A program made the position numbers and the translations under genes. This document shows, piece after piece, positions 1 to 7,028 of a stretch of DNA of 9,484 nt. The stretch spans positions 1-9,484 of the forward strand of contig CAJJJM010000027.1 of assembly GCA_905187815.1 (NCBI GenBank), read 5' to 3'. The stretch comes from an uncultured Methanomassiliicoccaceae archaeon. Its GTDB lineage: Archaea; Thermoplasmatota; Thermoplasmata; Methanomassiliicoccales; Methanomethylophilaceae. The notes under the pieces were generated by a model. That model saw only the letters and a program-made list of their open reading frames with translations, made no database searches and was not told the origin of the DNA. How positions within the stretch are numbered: the stretch's first letter is position 1; the number at the start of each line of letters is the position of its first letter.

Positions 1-1074
1 CTGTCCGTGGTGGGGCTGATCGCCGCGGCCGTCGGTTCCAGGAGGCCCGCCGAGGCCCCCCGCACCGAGCGGAGCGACGAGCATGACGGTGCCGATGCGG
101 AGGCCGAATCGATCAGGCAACGGATGTCCTCCTTCGAGGACGAGGTCCTCGGGATAATTTCGGACATAGGCGCCGAGTCCCTCGGGATAGAGGACGACGT
201 GGCCTACCTCACCAAGGCCAGGGACGCCGCCGTCTCGCTGTCCAAGCTGGACAACGACATCATGCGCGCGAGGATGGAGCAGGGCGAGGCCAACACGAGG
301 CTCCTCTCCTTCACCCAGAGGTTCTCGGGCGAGGAGGGGTTCGCCGCCAACCTCGCAAAGACCCGCCGCGCTGCGGAGATAGACAGGGAGCGCGACGTGA
401 TCAGGTCGGCGATATCCGAGGCGGGTCTGGACCCCGACAACCCCGACTGCCCCGTGGAGTACGACGGGGATCCCGCCGGGGAGGAGATGGGGGAGGTGCG
501 CCAGAGGATCGGCGCCATCGAGGAGAGGATGAGGGCGATCCTGGACACCGACGAGCTGGAGAGGATGATGGACCGCAGGGCCCAGCTGGAGTCGGAGATG
601 CACAGCGCGCTCGACGAGGGCGCCGTCGGGCTGCTCGCATGCGCCATCGCGGACTCTGCATGCGAGGAGATCTACTCGCAGGTCCAGCCCGGAGTGATCG
701 CCACTGCCGACAGGTACCTCTCCATGATGACGGACGGGAGGTACAGGATAGACACCGACCCGCGCTCGAAGGACCTCTCCATAAGGTCCGGCGACGAGTC
801 GAAGGGCATCGGGGCGTGGAGCTCCGGCCTCAGGGCGCAGGTACTCCTGTCGGTGAAGCTCGCCGTGGCTAAGGAGATGGGCGGTGGAGAGGTGCCGGTC
901 ATCCTGGACGACGTCCTGCTACCATTCGACTCCGAGAGGAAGGCCGGGGCATGCAGGGCGCTGGCCGAGCTGTCGTCCGAGATGCAGGTGCTCATGTTCA
1001 CATGCGATGCCGAGACCGCCGAGATATGCCGTTCGTTGGAGGGTGTCGAGACTGTCGGCATGACGGTTTCCTGA
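1..1074 (+). CDS. C-terminal part of a YhaN/SMC-like coiled-coil ATPase (5' end outside window)
   Basis: The frame is open to the left edge, so this is the 3' part of a larger gene; a GTG at position 7 is not a credible start. Seen: a short hydrophobic stretch at the edge (LSVVGLIAAAVGSRR), then about 200 residues of E/R/K-rich, heptad-like coiled coil, then an ABC-type ATPase C-terminal lobe. The lobe has a DGRYRID strand, the signature-like WSSGLRAQ (W at codon 273 of the visible frame) and a Walker B strand VPVILDDVLLPFD (DD at codons 303-304), followed by VLMFTCD. This order resembles the C-terminal half of YhaN/SbcC/Rad50-type ATPases, and some YhaN-like proteins carry membrane segments in the middle, which would fit the hydrophobic edge. 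The Walker A motif would lie upstream. In such families the ATPase lobe works on DNA ends or recombination intermediates; the substrate here is unknown. The gene ends in TGA with no obvious T-rich terminator. Confidence 0.75.
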   Translation: MSVVGLIAAAVGSRRPAEAPRTERSDEHDGADAEAESIRQRMSSFEDEVLGIISDIGAESLGIEDDVAYLTKARDAAVSLSKLDNDIMRARMEQGEANTRLLSFTQRFSGEEGFAANLAKTRRAAEIDRERDVIRSAISEAGLDPDNPDCPVEYDGDPAGEEMGEVRQRIGAIEERMRAILDTDELERMMDRRAQLESEMHSALDEGAVGLLACAIADSACEEIYSQVQPGVIATADRYLSMMTDGRYRIDTDPRSKDLSIRSGDESKGIGAWSSGLRAQVLLSVKLAVAKEMGGGEVPVILDDVLLPFDSERKAGACRALAELSSEMQVLMFTCDAETAEICRSLEGVETVGMTVS

Positions 1075-1133
1075 ACGCAAGTCACGGCGTTAAGTGGCTC
1101 AAAACCCCTTACCCGCATTATTATACACTCATC

Positions 1134-1141
1134 TTTATAAG
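1134..1141 (+). promoter_or_regulatory. TATA box of the dnaG operon
   Basis: TTTATAAG stands in an AT-rich island within otherwise GC-rich DNA, the expected form of an archaeal box A. With the usual spacing of about 25 bp, transcription would start near 1162-1166. A second, weaker TATA-like element (TTATTATAC, 1119-1127) lies just upstream and would start RNA near 1150. No other good TATA box stands between here and dnaG, so this promoter probably drives dnaG and the following AAA+ gene. Confidence 0.6.
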
Positions 1142-1151
1142 CAACATATTC

Positions 1152-1180
1152 ATACGGTGCCTCGAGGGAACGCACCGTAT
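1152..1180. promoter_or_regulatory. Perfect 9-bp inverted repeat at the predicted transcription start
   Basis: ATACGGTGC (1152-1160) and its exact reverse complement GCACCGTAT (1172-1180) are separated by 11 nt. The repeat lies 11-39 bp downstream of the TATA box and straddles the predicted start site. That is where archaeal repressors commonly bind to block RNA polymerase. If RNA starts at the weaker upstream TATA element instead, the repeat would form a hairpin at the very 5' end of the transcript. Function is inferred; the symmetry is seen directly. Confidence 0.5.
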
Positions 1181-1390
1181 CCCTCCTGTCACATCATCAC
1201 AATCATCACTCGCCTTGAATGCGGCGAACACCGGTACACGCAGGCAACGGGGCTCCGACCTGGCAAACGACGCGTATCCGGTTTGGTTACACACGACGTA
1301 CGAGGACCGTAAGGGTCCGAAGACCACGTCACACTCGAATAAGCAGGAGCAAAGGTGCTTTTCCTCCCAAAACACCCCGGGAGGGTGCTC
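1165..1390 (+). other. Long, possibly structured dnaG leader
   Basis: This is most of the 316-bp gap between the YhaN-like gene and dnaG. I see no credible protein gene in it: open frames crossing it have no start signal or family resemblance. Local stems are visible: CGCC/GGCG (1211-1214 with 1223-1226), CAGG/CCTG (1241-1244 with 1259-1262), and a nested pair made of GACGT/ACGTC (1295-1299 with 1326-1330) around GGACC-GTAAG-GGTCC (1304-1318), followed at once by ACA. The nested pair plus ACA loosely recalls a small H/ACA guide RNA, but the upper stem is only 5 bp and no K-turn is evident, so I do not call one. A leader of about 225 nt is long for an archaeal mRNA; the region could instead hold an independent small RNA. 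Confidence 0.35.
1347..1390 (+). promoter_or_regulatory. Helix sequestering the dnaG Shine-Dalgarno sequence
   Basis: The dnaG ribosome binding site GGGAGGGTG (1379-1387) sits just before ATG 1391. CCTCCC (1363-1368) is exactly complementary to GGGAGG (1379-1384) across a 10-nt loop. An outer stem, GAGCA (1347-1351) with TGCTC (1386-1390), closes directly against the start codon. Together 11 base pairs could hide the site. The left strand also contains AGGAG (1345-1349) followed after 5 nt by GTG 1355, an in-frame alternative start; initiation there would open the helix. The pairing is seen directly; its use in regulation is inferred. Confidence 0.4.
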
Positions 1391-2989
1391 ATGAACATAG
1401 ATCCGAATACAACGAAGTACATGGTGAAAGCGAAGATCAACGCCGACGGGATCGTCGAGAAGCCCGATGTGGTCGGCGCCATCTTCGGACAGACAGAGGG
1501 TCTCCTCGGAGACGAGCTTGACCTCAGGGACCTGCAGAAGTCCGGAAGGATCGGAAGGATCGAGGTCGAGGTCACGTCCAAGGGCGGCAAGTCCGAGGGA
1601 ATCATCTACATGTCCTCCAGCCTGGACCAGGTCGAGACCGTCATCCTCGCCTCCGCCCTGGAGACCGTCGACCGCGTCGGCCCCTGCAAGGCCTCCATCC
1701 ACGTCCTCGGGATCGAGGATGTCCGCGTGACCAAGAGGGAGAAGGTCGTCGAGCGTGCCAAGGAGCTGCTCAACGAGCTCATCAAGCAGTCCAAGGGATC
1801 CAGCTTCGACCTCACGGACAGCGTCAGGCAGAGCGTCCAGGTCGAGGAGATCACCACCTATGGAAAGGACAGGTGCCCCGCCGGACCCAACGTGAAGGAT
1901 TCCGAGGCGATCATCATCGTCGAAGGAAGGTCCGACGTCCTCAACCTCCTGAAGGCCGGCATCAAGAACGCCATCGCCGTGGAGGGCACGAACATCCCCA
2001 AGACCGTCCAGGACCTCTCCCGCGAGAGGGTCGCCACCGCGTTCGTCGACGGCGACAGGGGAGGAGAGCTCATCCTCAGGGAGCTGTTCCAGGTCGCAGA
2101 GGTCGATTTCGTCGCCCGCGCACCCCGCGCCCACGAGGTCGAGGAGCTCACCGCCAAGCAGATCATCAAATGCCTCAGGAACAAGGTCCCCGGTGACCAG
2201 TACATGGAGATGAACGGGCTCGTCACCGAGCAGAGGTCCCTCGACGAGATCGAAGAGGAGGAGGACCGCGAGGAGAGGCACGAGCGCCGCGAGCGCCGCG
2301 AGAGGAAGGACCGCGACGAGGAGCACAGGGAGCGCAGGAAGGACCGCGAGGAGAGGCGCGAGAGGGAGAACAAGAAGGAGCGCTTCAACAGCGAGGCCAT
2401 CGACAAGTACAGGAAGAAGCCCGCCGAGCCCCGCGAGGAGGAGCCCGTCGAGGAGAAGGCCGAGGAAGTCCCCGATGTCATCGAGATGCCCGCGGCCGAG
2501 AGGTCCCTCGCCGTCAAGGGCGAGACCCACCTGATGGTCCGTGAGGAGTCCGTCGAGGAGAAGCCCCAGGAGCCCGAGGCCCCTGCAGAGGAGCCCGTCG
2601 AGGAGAAGCCCAAGAAGTCCAAGGAGGAGAAGCCCAGGAAGGAGACCAGGACGAGGTCCCTGCGCGGCAAGAGGTCCAGCGACAAGGTCCTGACCCCCGA
2701 GCAGCAGGTGTTCCGCGACATGCTCCTCGATCTCTCCACCACCCACAACGCCAAGGTCCTCGGCGAGAACAACGAGCTCATCCGCGAGGTCGCCGTCAAG
2801 AGTCTGGTCAACTCCCTGAAGGAGGACTCCAACGGGGTCGCGTCCATCGTCTTCGACGGTGTCATCTCCCAGAGGATCCTCGATGTCTCCGCCGACAACG
2901 GAATCTCCACCGTCGTCGGAACCAGGAAGGGCAACATCACCAAGATGCCCGCCAACATCACCATCTGGACCAAGGAAGACCTCTACTGA
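1391..2989 (+). CDS. dnaG: Archaeal DnaG-type primase / exosome-associated DnaG
   Basis: Archaeal DnaG is a TOPRIM-fold primase-like protein also found as a stable subunit of the archaeal RNA exosome. The 532-residue product begins with the family-typical DPNTTKYMVKAKI stretch and the block GIVEKPDVVGAIFGQTEGLL. The TOPRIM domain has E178 in VEGRSD and D220/D222 in DGDRGG, so the metal-binding residues are intact. The archaeal C-terminal domain runs from about residue 435 to the end. Between them, residues about 283-433 form an unusually long K/E/R-rich, probably disordered linker, making the protein longer than the roughly 400-450 residues common in the family. I chose ATG 1391 because it matches the conserved N-terminus and has a strong Shine-Dalgarno sequence; GTG 1355 would add 12 residues. 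The stop is 11 bp before the next gene, indicating an operon. Confidence 0.95.
   Translation: MNIDPNTTKYMVKAKINADGIVEKPDVVGAIFGQTEGLLGDELDLRDLQKSGRIGRIEVEVTSKGGKSEGIIYMSSSLDQVETVILASALETVDRVGPCKASIHVLGIEDVRVTKREKVVERAKELLNELIKQSKGSSFDLTDSVRQSVQVEEITTYGKDRCPAGPNVKDSEAIIIVEGRSDVLNLLKAGIKNAIAVEGTNIPKTVQDLSRERVATAFVDGDRGGELILRELFQVAEVDFVARAPRAHEVEELTAKQIIKCLRNKVPGDQYMEMNGLVTEQRSLDEIEEEEDREERHERRERRERKDRDEEHRERRKDREERRERENKKERFNSEAIDKYRKKPAEPREEEPVEEKAEEVPDVIEMPAAERSLAVKGETHLMVREESVEEKPQEPEAPAEEPVEEKPKKSKEEKPRKETRTRSLRGKRSSDKVLTPEQQVFRDMLLDLSTTHNAKVLGENNELIREVAVKSLVNSLKEDSNGVASIVFDGVISQRILDVSADNGISTVVGTRKGNITKMPANITIWTKEDLY
2438..2608 (+). repeat. Three copies of a 21-nt unit in the dnaG linker
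   Basis: The codons for EEPVEEK occur as identical 21-nt units at 2438-2458 and 2588-2608. A one-base variant encoding EESVEEK lies at 2543-2563. Just upstream (about 2280-2380) the linker also contains runs of ERRERRER- and DREERRE-type sequence. The pattern suggests that the linker grew by short duplications within the reading frame. Confidence 0.7.
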
Positions 2990-3000
2990 CAAGGAGTCAC

Positions 3001-4515
3001 ATGACAGAAAGGAGACCCGTAGAGACCTGGGACGACTTCGCGTCGATGTCGTCCACGGACGAGATCCTCATCCCGTCCGACCCCCTGGACCGCGTGCTCG
3101 GCCAGGAGGAGGCCATCGAACTGGCCAAGATCGCAGCCAGGCAGCGCAGGCATCTGCTCCTCGTCGGTCCCCCCGGGACCGGCAAGTCCATGATCGCCAG
3201 GGCGCTGTCCATGAACCTCCCACAGCCCAAGCAGGAGGTTAGGGTGATCAAGAACCCCGAGAACCCCGAGAGGCCGTTCCTGGAGGTCCTCGACGCCGAG
3301 GAGGTCGAGAGGGAGGAGAGCATCCGCGCCGAGTCCGTCGGTGTGCTCCTGAAGCCCGAGGAGGCTCCCGCCAACGTCGCGGAGCATCTCGGCTACAGGT
3401 GCAAGTCGTGCGGCAAGTACTCCCAGCCCACAGACCTCACATGCCCCCACTGCAACCAGAGCAAGATGGACGGCATGAAGCGCAACAACCCGTTCCAGGA
3501 CCTGCTGGGCAACATGCTCGAGGTTGCGCTCCCCGAGGCCACAGCCGGGAAGGAGAAGGTCCACACCACCCGCACCCGCGACGGCACCGAGGAGGTCGTC
3601 ATCTTCGAGAGGGCCGGCGACAAGATCCGCATGCTGGACCAGAAGGCCATCGACAAGAGGTCGGAGCTCAAGAGGACCAGCAGCGAGAAGGTCCTCGTCA
3701 AGCTGCACAGGGATCCGTTCGTCCTCGCCACAGGGGCCTCCGAGACGGAGCTGCTGGGCGATGTCAGGCACGATCCATACGGAGGCCACGAGAAGCTCGG
3801 GACCCCCGCCTACGAGAGGATCGTTGCCGGCGCCATACACGAGGCCCACGAGGGTGTCCTCTTCATCGACGAGATCTCCCATCTCGGGGACCTCCAGAGG
3901 TACATCCTGACAGCCATGCAGGACAAGACCTTCCCCATAGTCGGTAGGAACCCCCAGTCCGCAGGCGCGAGCGTCAAGGTGGACGAGGTCCCCTGCGACT
4001 TCATCCTGGTCGCCGCGTGCAACATCCAGGACCTGGAGAACATCCTCTCCCCGCTAAGGTCCAGGATCATAGGCGGCGGATACGAGGTCCTCGTGGACAT
4101 CGCCATGCCCGACACGCCGCGCAACCGCGCCAAGTACGCGCAGTTCGTGGCGCAGGAGGTCAACCTGGACGGGCACATACCCCACGCGACCGTCGAGGCC
4201 GTGGAGCTCATCATCCAGGAGGGCAAGGCGAGGGCCAAGGCGGACAACCAGAACAACTCCCTGACCCTCAGGCTCAGGGAGCTCGGAGGGCTTATCCGCG
4301 CGGCAGGGGACATCGCCGTGATGGAGGATGCCGAGTTCATCACCGGCGACCACATCCGCAGGGCCCTGAAGAGGTCCAGGAGCGTCGAGGAGCAGATCCG
4401 CGAGAGGTACGGCTCCTACAACAAGGGACTCTCCAAGGACGTCACCTCCGCACAGAAGGAGAGGTCGTCCTACTACTTCCAGACCGAGCATCTCGACGAC
4501 ACGATGTTCAACTGA
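3001..4515 (+). CDS. LonB-like AAA+ ATPase with zinc ribbon, lacking membrane and protease domains
   Basis: The 504-residue protein matches the ATPase module of archaeal LonB (lon_rel family) in order and motif. It has GQEEAIELAKIAARQRRH, Walker A GPPGTGKS (56-63), LLGDVRHDP, Walker B GVLFIDE (D290, E291), sensor 1 N341, arginine-finger candidates R353/R355 in LRSRI, and the sensor 2 block LTLRLRELGGLIRAAGD (421 onward). Two things differ. Between Walker A and B, where LonB carries its transmembrane insert, there is a soluble segment with a CxxC-x10-CxxC zinc ribbon (C134, C137, C148, C151). The chain also ends 30-odd residues after the SVEEQIRERY helix, where the Ser-Lys protease domain should begin; nothing like that domain follows in any frame before the next gene. 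So it probably remodels rather than degrades its target. It lies 11 bp after dnaG, with AAGGAG 4 nt before the ATG, and is likely co-transcribed. Target unknown. Confidence 0.85.
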   Translation: MTERRPVETWDDFASMSSTDEILIPSDPLDRVLGQEEAIELAKIAARQRRHLLLVGPPGTGKSMIARALSMNLPQPKQEVRVIKNPENPERPFLEVLDAEEVEREESIRAESVGVLLKPEEAPANVAEHLGYRCKSCGKYSQPTDLTCPHCNQSKMDGMKRNNPFQDLLGNMLEVALPEATAGKEKVHTTRTRDGTEEVVIFERAGDKIRMLDQKAIDKRSELKRTSSEKVLVKLHRDPFVLATGASETELLGDVRHDPYGGHEKLGTPAYERIVAGAIHEAHEGVLFIDEISHLGDLQRYILTAMQDKTFPIVGRNPQSAGASVKVDEVPCDFILVAACNIQDLENILSPLRSRIIGGGYEVLVDIAMPDTPRNRAKYAQFVAQEVNLDGHIPHATVEAVELIIQEGKARAKADNQNNSLTLRLRELGGLIRAAGDIAVMEDAEFITGDHIRRALKRSRSVEEQIRERYGSYNKGLSKDVTSAQKERSSYYFQTEHLDDTMFN

Positions 4516-4525
4516 AACCTTTCAG
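4512..4525 (+). repeat. Short inverted repeat at the stop codon of the AAA+ gene
   Basis: CTGAAA and TTTCAG flank a CC spacer, and the TGA stop lies inside the left arm. A GC-rich run (GGGAGGGGCCCGGGG) follows. It could be a weak RNA hairpin near the operon end, but there is no T-run after it, so a terminator role is doubtful. Confidence 0.25.
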
Positions 4526-4568
4526 GGAGGGGCCCGGGGTCCGAAACTCCGAGCATCCTCCCATACCG

Positions 4569-4576
4569 CTTTTATC
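4569..4576 (+). promoter_or_regulatory. TATA box for the surface-protein gene, predicting a leaderless mRNA
   Basis: CTTTTATC is centred about 25 bp before ATG 4598. That places the transcription start at or within a base or two of the start codon. No Shine-Dalgarno sequence precedes the ATG (GGTCATC only), which fits a leaderless transcript. It also indicates that this gene is transcribed separately from the dnaG operon. Confidence 0.55.
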
Positions 4577-4597
4577 CTGTGTGGGCTATCGGTCATC

Positions 4598-6529
4598 ATG
4601 GATGTCCGCTGCCGTGTCATCGCAGTTCTCGTCCTGGTCGCAGCCGTGACGTTCATCGCGGCCGCCCCCTTCGGGGAGTCTGACGCGTCCGCTGTCGACC
4701 AGGATCTCGTTGACGAGTACGGTTATGCGGACTACATCATATCCGAAGGGTCCAGGTCCATGGTCCAGATCACCTACAGGTCCTATCAGGACGGGTCCTC
4801 CGACTACGAATGGAGGGCGAGGACCGTGGCCCAGGGATCCAGCCTCAACGTGGCGGACCTGACGGGCCTCTCCGGCAGTCTCACAGTGGTCATGGTCGAC
4901 GGGACGCTCGGCAACCTCACCCTCATACAGACAGACGAGATCGACGACTCCGAGCCGGTGGACGTCACCTTCCAGATGTACGGCGGAGAGGTCTCCGATA
5001 TGAAGGTCCTGACCGTCCCCGCCAGCCTGGATTCGCAGGTGGTCAATTCCTATACGCTGATGTTCGGGCCGCTGTCCGACATAGTCCTCGATCTGAGCTC
5101 GGGGCACATCGGAGACCTCATACCCACCGAGGACATGGTCTCCGCCGACAGCATGTCCATCACCATCGGCTCCGGGATGACGATCGACAGGATGCTCGCC
5201 TCCGGGTCCAACGGGAGGTACGGGAGCGTCGAGGTCGTCCTCGAGGGAGGGTCCGTCGGGTATATGACCAATGAGCGCTCCGTCGTCGGGTCGCTGTCCT
5301 ACGACCTCAGGTCCGGCTCCTTGGACTACTTCTGCATAGGGGCGGACACCGAGAACGGAAGCAACACCTACCTCTCCAACCTGAACACGTTCTACGTCCA
5401 GGGAGACACCCATGTCCATGTCGACACCTCGGTGGAGATCCGCCAGGCGATCCTAGGCGCCGGCATCCTGGACATACCCTCGGTCCTCTGGAACGGTGAC
5501 TCCCCCCAGGGTTCCCTGGCAAGGAATGTCGAGATCGATGCGCCGTCCATGACCTTCAGCCCCGACACATGCTTCCTCACGTCCAACAGGGCCCAGGGCA
5601 ACGTGTACCAGTTCTCGACCTACACGGTCGGGGGCACCCCCAGGACGAAGTCCATGAGCACCGACTACTACGTGACCGGGTCCTCCGTCAGGAGCCCCGT
5701 GTACGGAGAGGACGGGATCTGGGACTCAGCCACCGATGTGACCGTCGGCGTGACGCAGTACCTCTACGTCTACGCAGAGATGGCCGTCAGCTCCGGATCG
5801 ACCCTGACCGTGGAGAACGGCGGACGTCTGATCAACTCTGGGAACATCTACCTCGTCGGAACCCTGCAGAACGACGGCGAGGTGGTCAACCACGGGATCA
5901 TAGAGAAGCGCGAGGGCGGCAACATCTCCGGGAACGAACCCTCGGGCGAGGGCTACGTGGCGTACTGCATCAACGTCAGCCCCACCGACGGGAGGATCGA
6001 CGTCATGGCGTCCGACGATGACACGGTGGTCCTGAGGACCGACAGCACGGTGTACATCAGCCGCATATCCGTGCTCCTTGAGAACGGGGACAGAGAGGTC
6101 ACGATCACAGTTCCCGAGACCCTCTACGTGGGCGGGGACGAGTTCGTCATCAGTCTCAGGCAGGTGGGGGGCGACGACGGCATCGGTACCTACGACCTGA
6201 ACATAATCGGGATCGACCCGGAGGTCCTCGGGTCCCTGAGGGTGGAGGTGACCGTGTCTTGCGGCCTATCCACCGACACCACATGCTACGTCTACCTCCA
6301 CGACGAGGTGGCCAACATCACCGAGAGCATGGAGGTGGTCGACAGGTCCTACGGCGAGGTTACCTTCGTCGCCACAGGTGTCGGCACGTACTTCCTGTCT
6401 ACCATCTCCCCGGAGGGGATCGATGAGCTCGCAGGAGGGTTCGACGAGAACATCCTGAACATCACGCTCGCGACGATCATCGTCCTCGTCGGGGCGTCCG
6501 TGGTATACATCCTGCTCAAGAGGGACTGA
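4598..6529 (+). CDS. Secreted, C-terminally anchored surface protein of unknown function
   Basis: I do not recognise a named family. The 643 residues start with a signal peptide: a short basic N-terminus, the hydrophobic core IAVLVLVAAVTFIAAA, and a likely cut near SDASA, about residue 32. They end with a single membrane helix (about 622-640) and a KRD tail, so most of the protein should face outward. The body is rich in Asp, Ser, Thr, Gly and Val with many alternating beta-type strands. Around residues 390-440 short strands punctuated by N-G/N-D turns (VENGGRLINSGN, LQNDGEVVNHG) suggest a small beta-solenoid. A C-terminal part (about 480-600) reads like an immunoglobulin-type sandwich and ends in VTFVATGVGTYFLS, a pattern common near the anchor of archaeal surface proteins. 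Several NxS/T sequons could be glycosylated. Its 3' end overlaps the convergent acetyltransferase gene by 14 bp. A structural, adhesin-like role is a guess. Confidence 0.85.
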   Translation: MDVRCRVIAVLVLVAAVTFIAAAPFGESDASAVDQDLVDEYGYADYIISEGSRSMVQITYRSYQDGSSDYEWRARTVAQGSSLNVADLTGLSGSLTVVMVDGTLGNLTLIQTDEIDDSEPVDVTFQMYGGEVSDMKVLTVPASLDSQVVNSYTLMFGPLSDIVLDLSSGHIGDLIPTEDMVSADSMSITIGSGMTIDRMLASGSNGRYGSVEVVLEGGSVGYMTNERSVVGSLSYDLRSGSLDYFCIGADTENGSNTYLSNLNTFYVQGDTHVHVDTSVEIRQAILGAGILDIPSVLWNGDSPQGSLARNVEIDAPSMTFSPDTCFLTSNRAQGNVYQFSTYTVGGTPRTKSMSTDYYVTGSSVRSPVYGEDGIWDSATDVTVGVTQYLYVYAEMAVSSGSTLTVENGGRLINSGNIYLVGTLQNDGEVVNHGIIEKREGGNISGNEPSGEGYVAYCINVSPTDGRIDVMASDDDTVVLRTDSTVYISRISVLLENGDREVTITVPETLYVGGDEFVISLRQVGGDDGIGTYDLNIIGIDPEVLGSLRVEVTVSCGLSTDTTCYVYLHDEVANITESMEVVDRSYGEVTFVATGVGTYFLSTISPEGIDELAGGFDENILNITLATIIVLVGASVVYILLKRD

Positions 6530-7028
6530 CCTGTCCCGAGTAGGTCGGTGACGTCATCCTGTAGCCGTCTCCGCCGTCGTTGTAGAAGGAAGGGAGGAAC
6601 TCCGTGACCGTGAACCCGCGGCGCTTGTAGAACTCCAGCGCGGTCGTGTTCGTCGTCCTGACCTCCAGCTGTATGGTTCCGATGCCTTGCATCATGCAGG
6701 CCCTTCTCACGTTCGAGAGGAGCATCCCGCCAGCTCCTCTGCCGCGGACGGACGAGTCCACGGCGAGCAGTGCGACGGATGCCCTGTTGCCGCTGAGCCT
6801 GGAGCAGCAGACGGCTCCGACGATCTGCCCTGTTATCGACTCTGCGACGAACTGCCCCTCCGGCCACTGGGCCAGGAAGAACTCGATGACCTCGGGGGCG
6901 AAGTAGTCGTCCAGGTTGAGGTTTAGGACGGCGAAGACGCTCTGCACGTCGTTCGCCGTCATTCTGCGGATGTAGAACGTGGGATCACTTCCTCTTCTTG
7001 CCCTTCCTGCCGGCCCTGCTGGCGGCAC
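6516..7028 (-). CDS. GNAT N-acetyltransferase, RimI/Ard1-like
   Basis: GNAT enzymes move an acetyl group from acetyl-CoA to an amine; the RimI/Ard1 branch acetylates protein N-termini. Seen: beta-1 segment YIRRMTANDV, GQIVGAVCC strand, VALLAVDSSVRGRGAGGMLL with the RGRGAG acetyl-CoA-binding loop, then LEVRTTNTTALEFYKRRGF and a final SFYNDGGDGYRM, which closely parallels the YYxDGEDAY ending of archaeal Ard1-type proteins. A cytoplasmic role on nascent proteins is therefore likely. The start is uncertain. GTG 7028 (used here, 170 residues) overlaps the preceding gene by 44 bp and lacks a Shine-Dalgarno sequence. ATG 6962 (148 residues) would cut off the conserved YIRR strand. No other standard start lies between them. 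A GGAAGTGAT sequence at the stop of the preceding gene may serve re-initiation. It is probably co-transcribed with the PLD-like gene. Confidence 0.85.
   Translation of the reverse strand: MPPAGPAGRARRGSDPTFYIRRMTANDVQSVFAVLNLNLDDYFAPEVIEFFLAQWPEGQFVAESITGQIVGAVCCSRLSGNRASVALLAVDSSVRGRGAGGMLLSNVRRACMMQGIGTIQLEVRTTNTTALEFYKRRGFTVTEFLPSFYNDGGDGYRMTSPTYSGQVSPS

Noticed and set aside
1195..1390. Possible tRNA or box C/D RNA in the dnaG leader
   Set aside because: There is no T-loop consensus or cloverleaf for a tRNA, and no RUGAUGA/CUGA box pair for a C/D RNA.
951..1394. A + strand frame running through the YhaN-like 3' end and the dnaG leader
   Set aside because: It has no start signal, crosses the promoter and inverted repeat, and shows no protein-like composition.
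1858..2973. A 371-codon open frame on the - strand rich in Ser and Arg
   Set aside because: It is a shadow of the charged linker and C-terminal part of dnaG.
1121..2992. A 623-codon open frame on the - strand covering all of dnaG
   Set aside because: It is the antisense shadow of a GC-rich gene. Its translation is a low-complexity run of L, G, D and V with no motifs, while dnaG on the other strand is unmistakable.
4420..4600. Frameshift separating the AAA+ gene from a lost Lon protease domain
   Set aside because: No frame after 4515 encodes a Lon protease-like stretch before the next gene, which has its own promoter and signal peptide.
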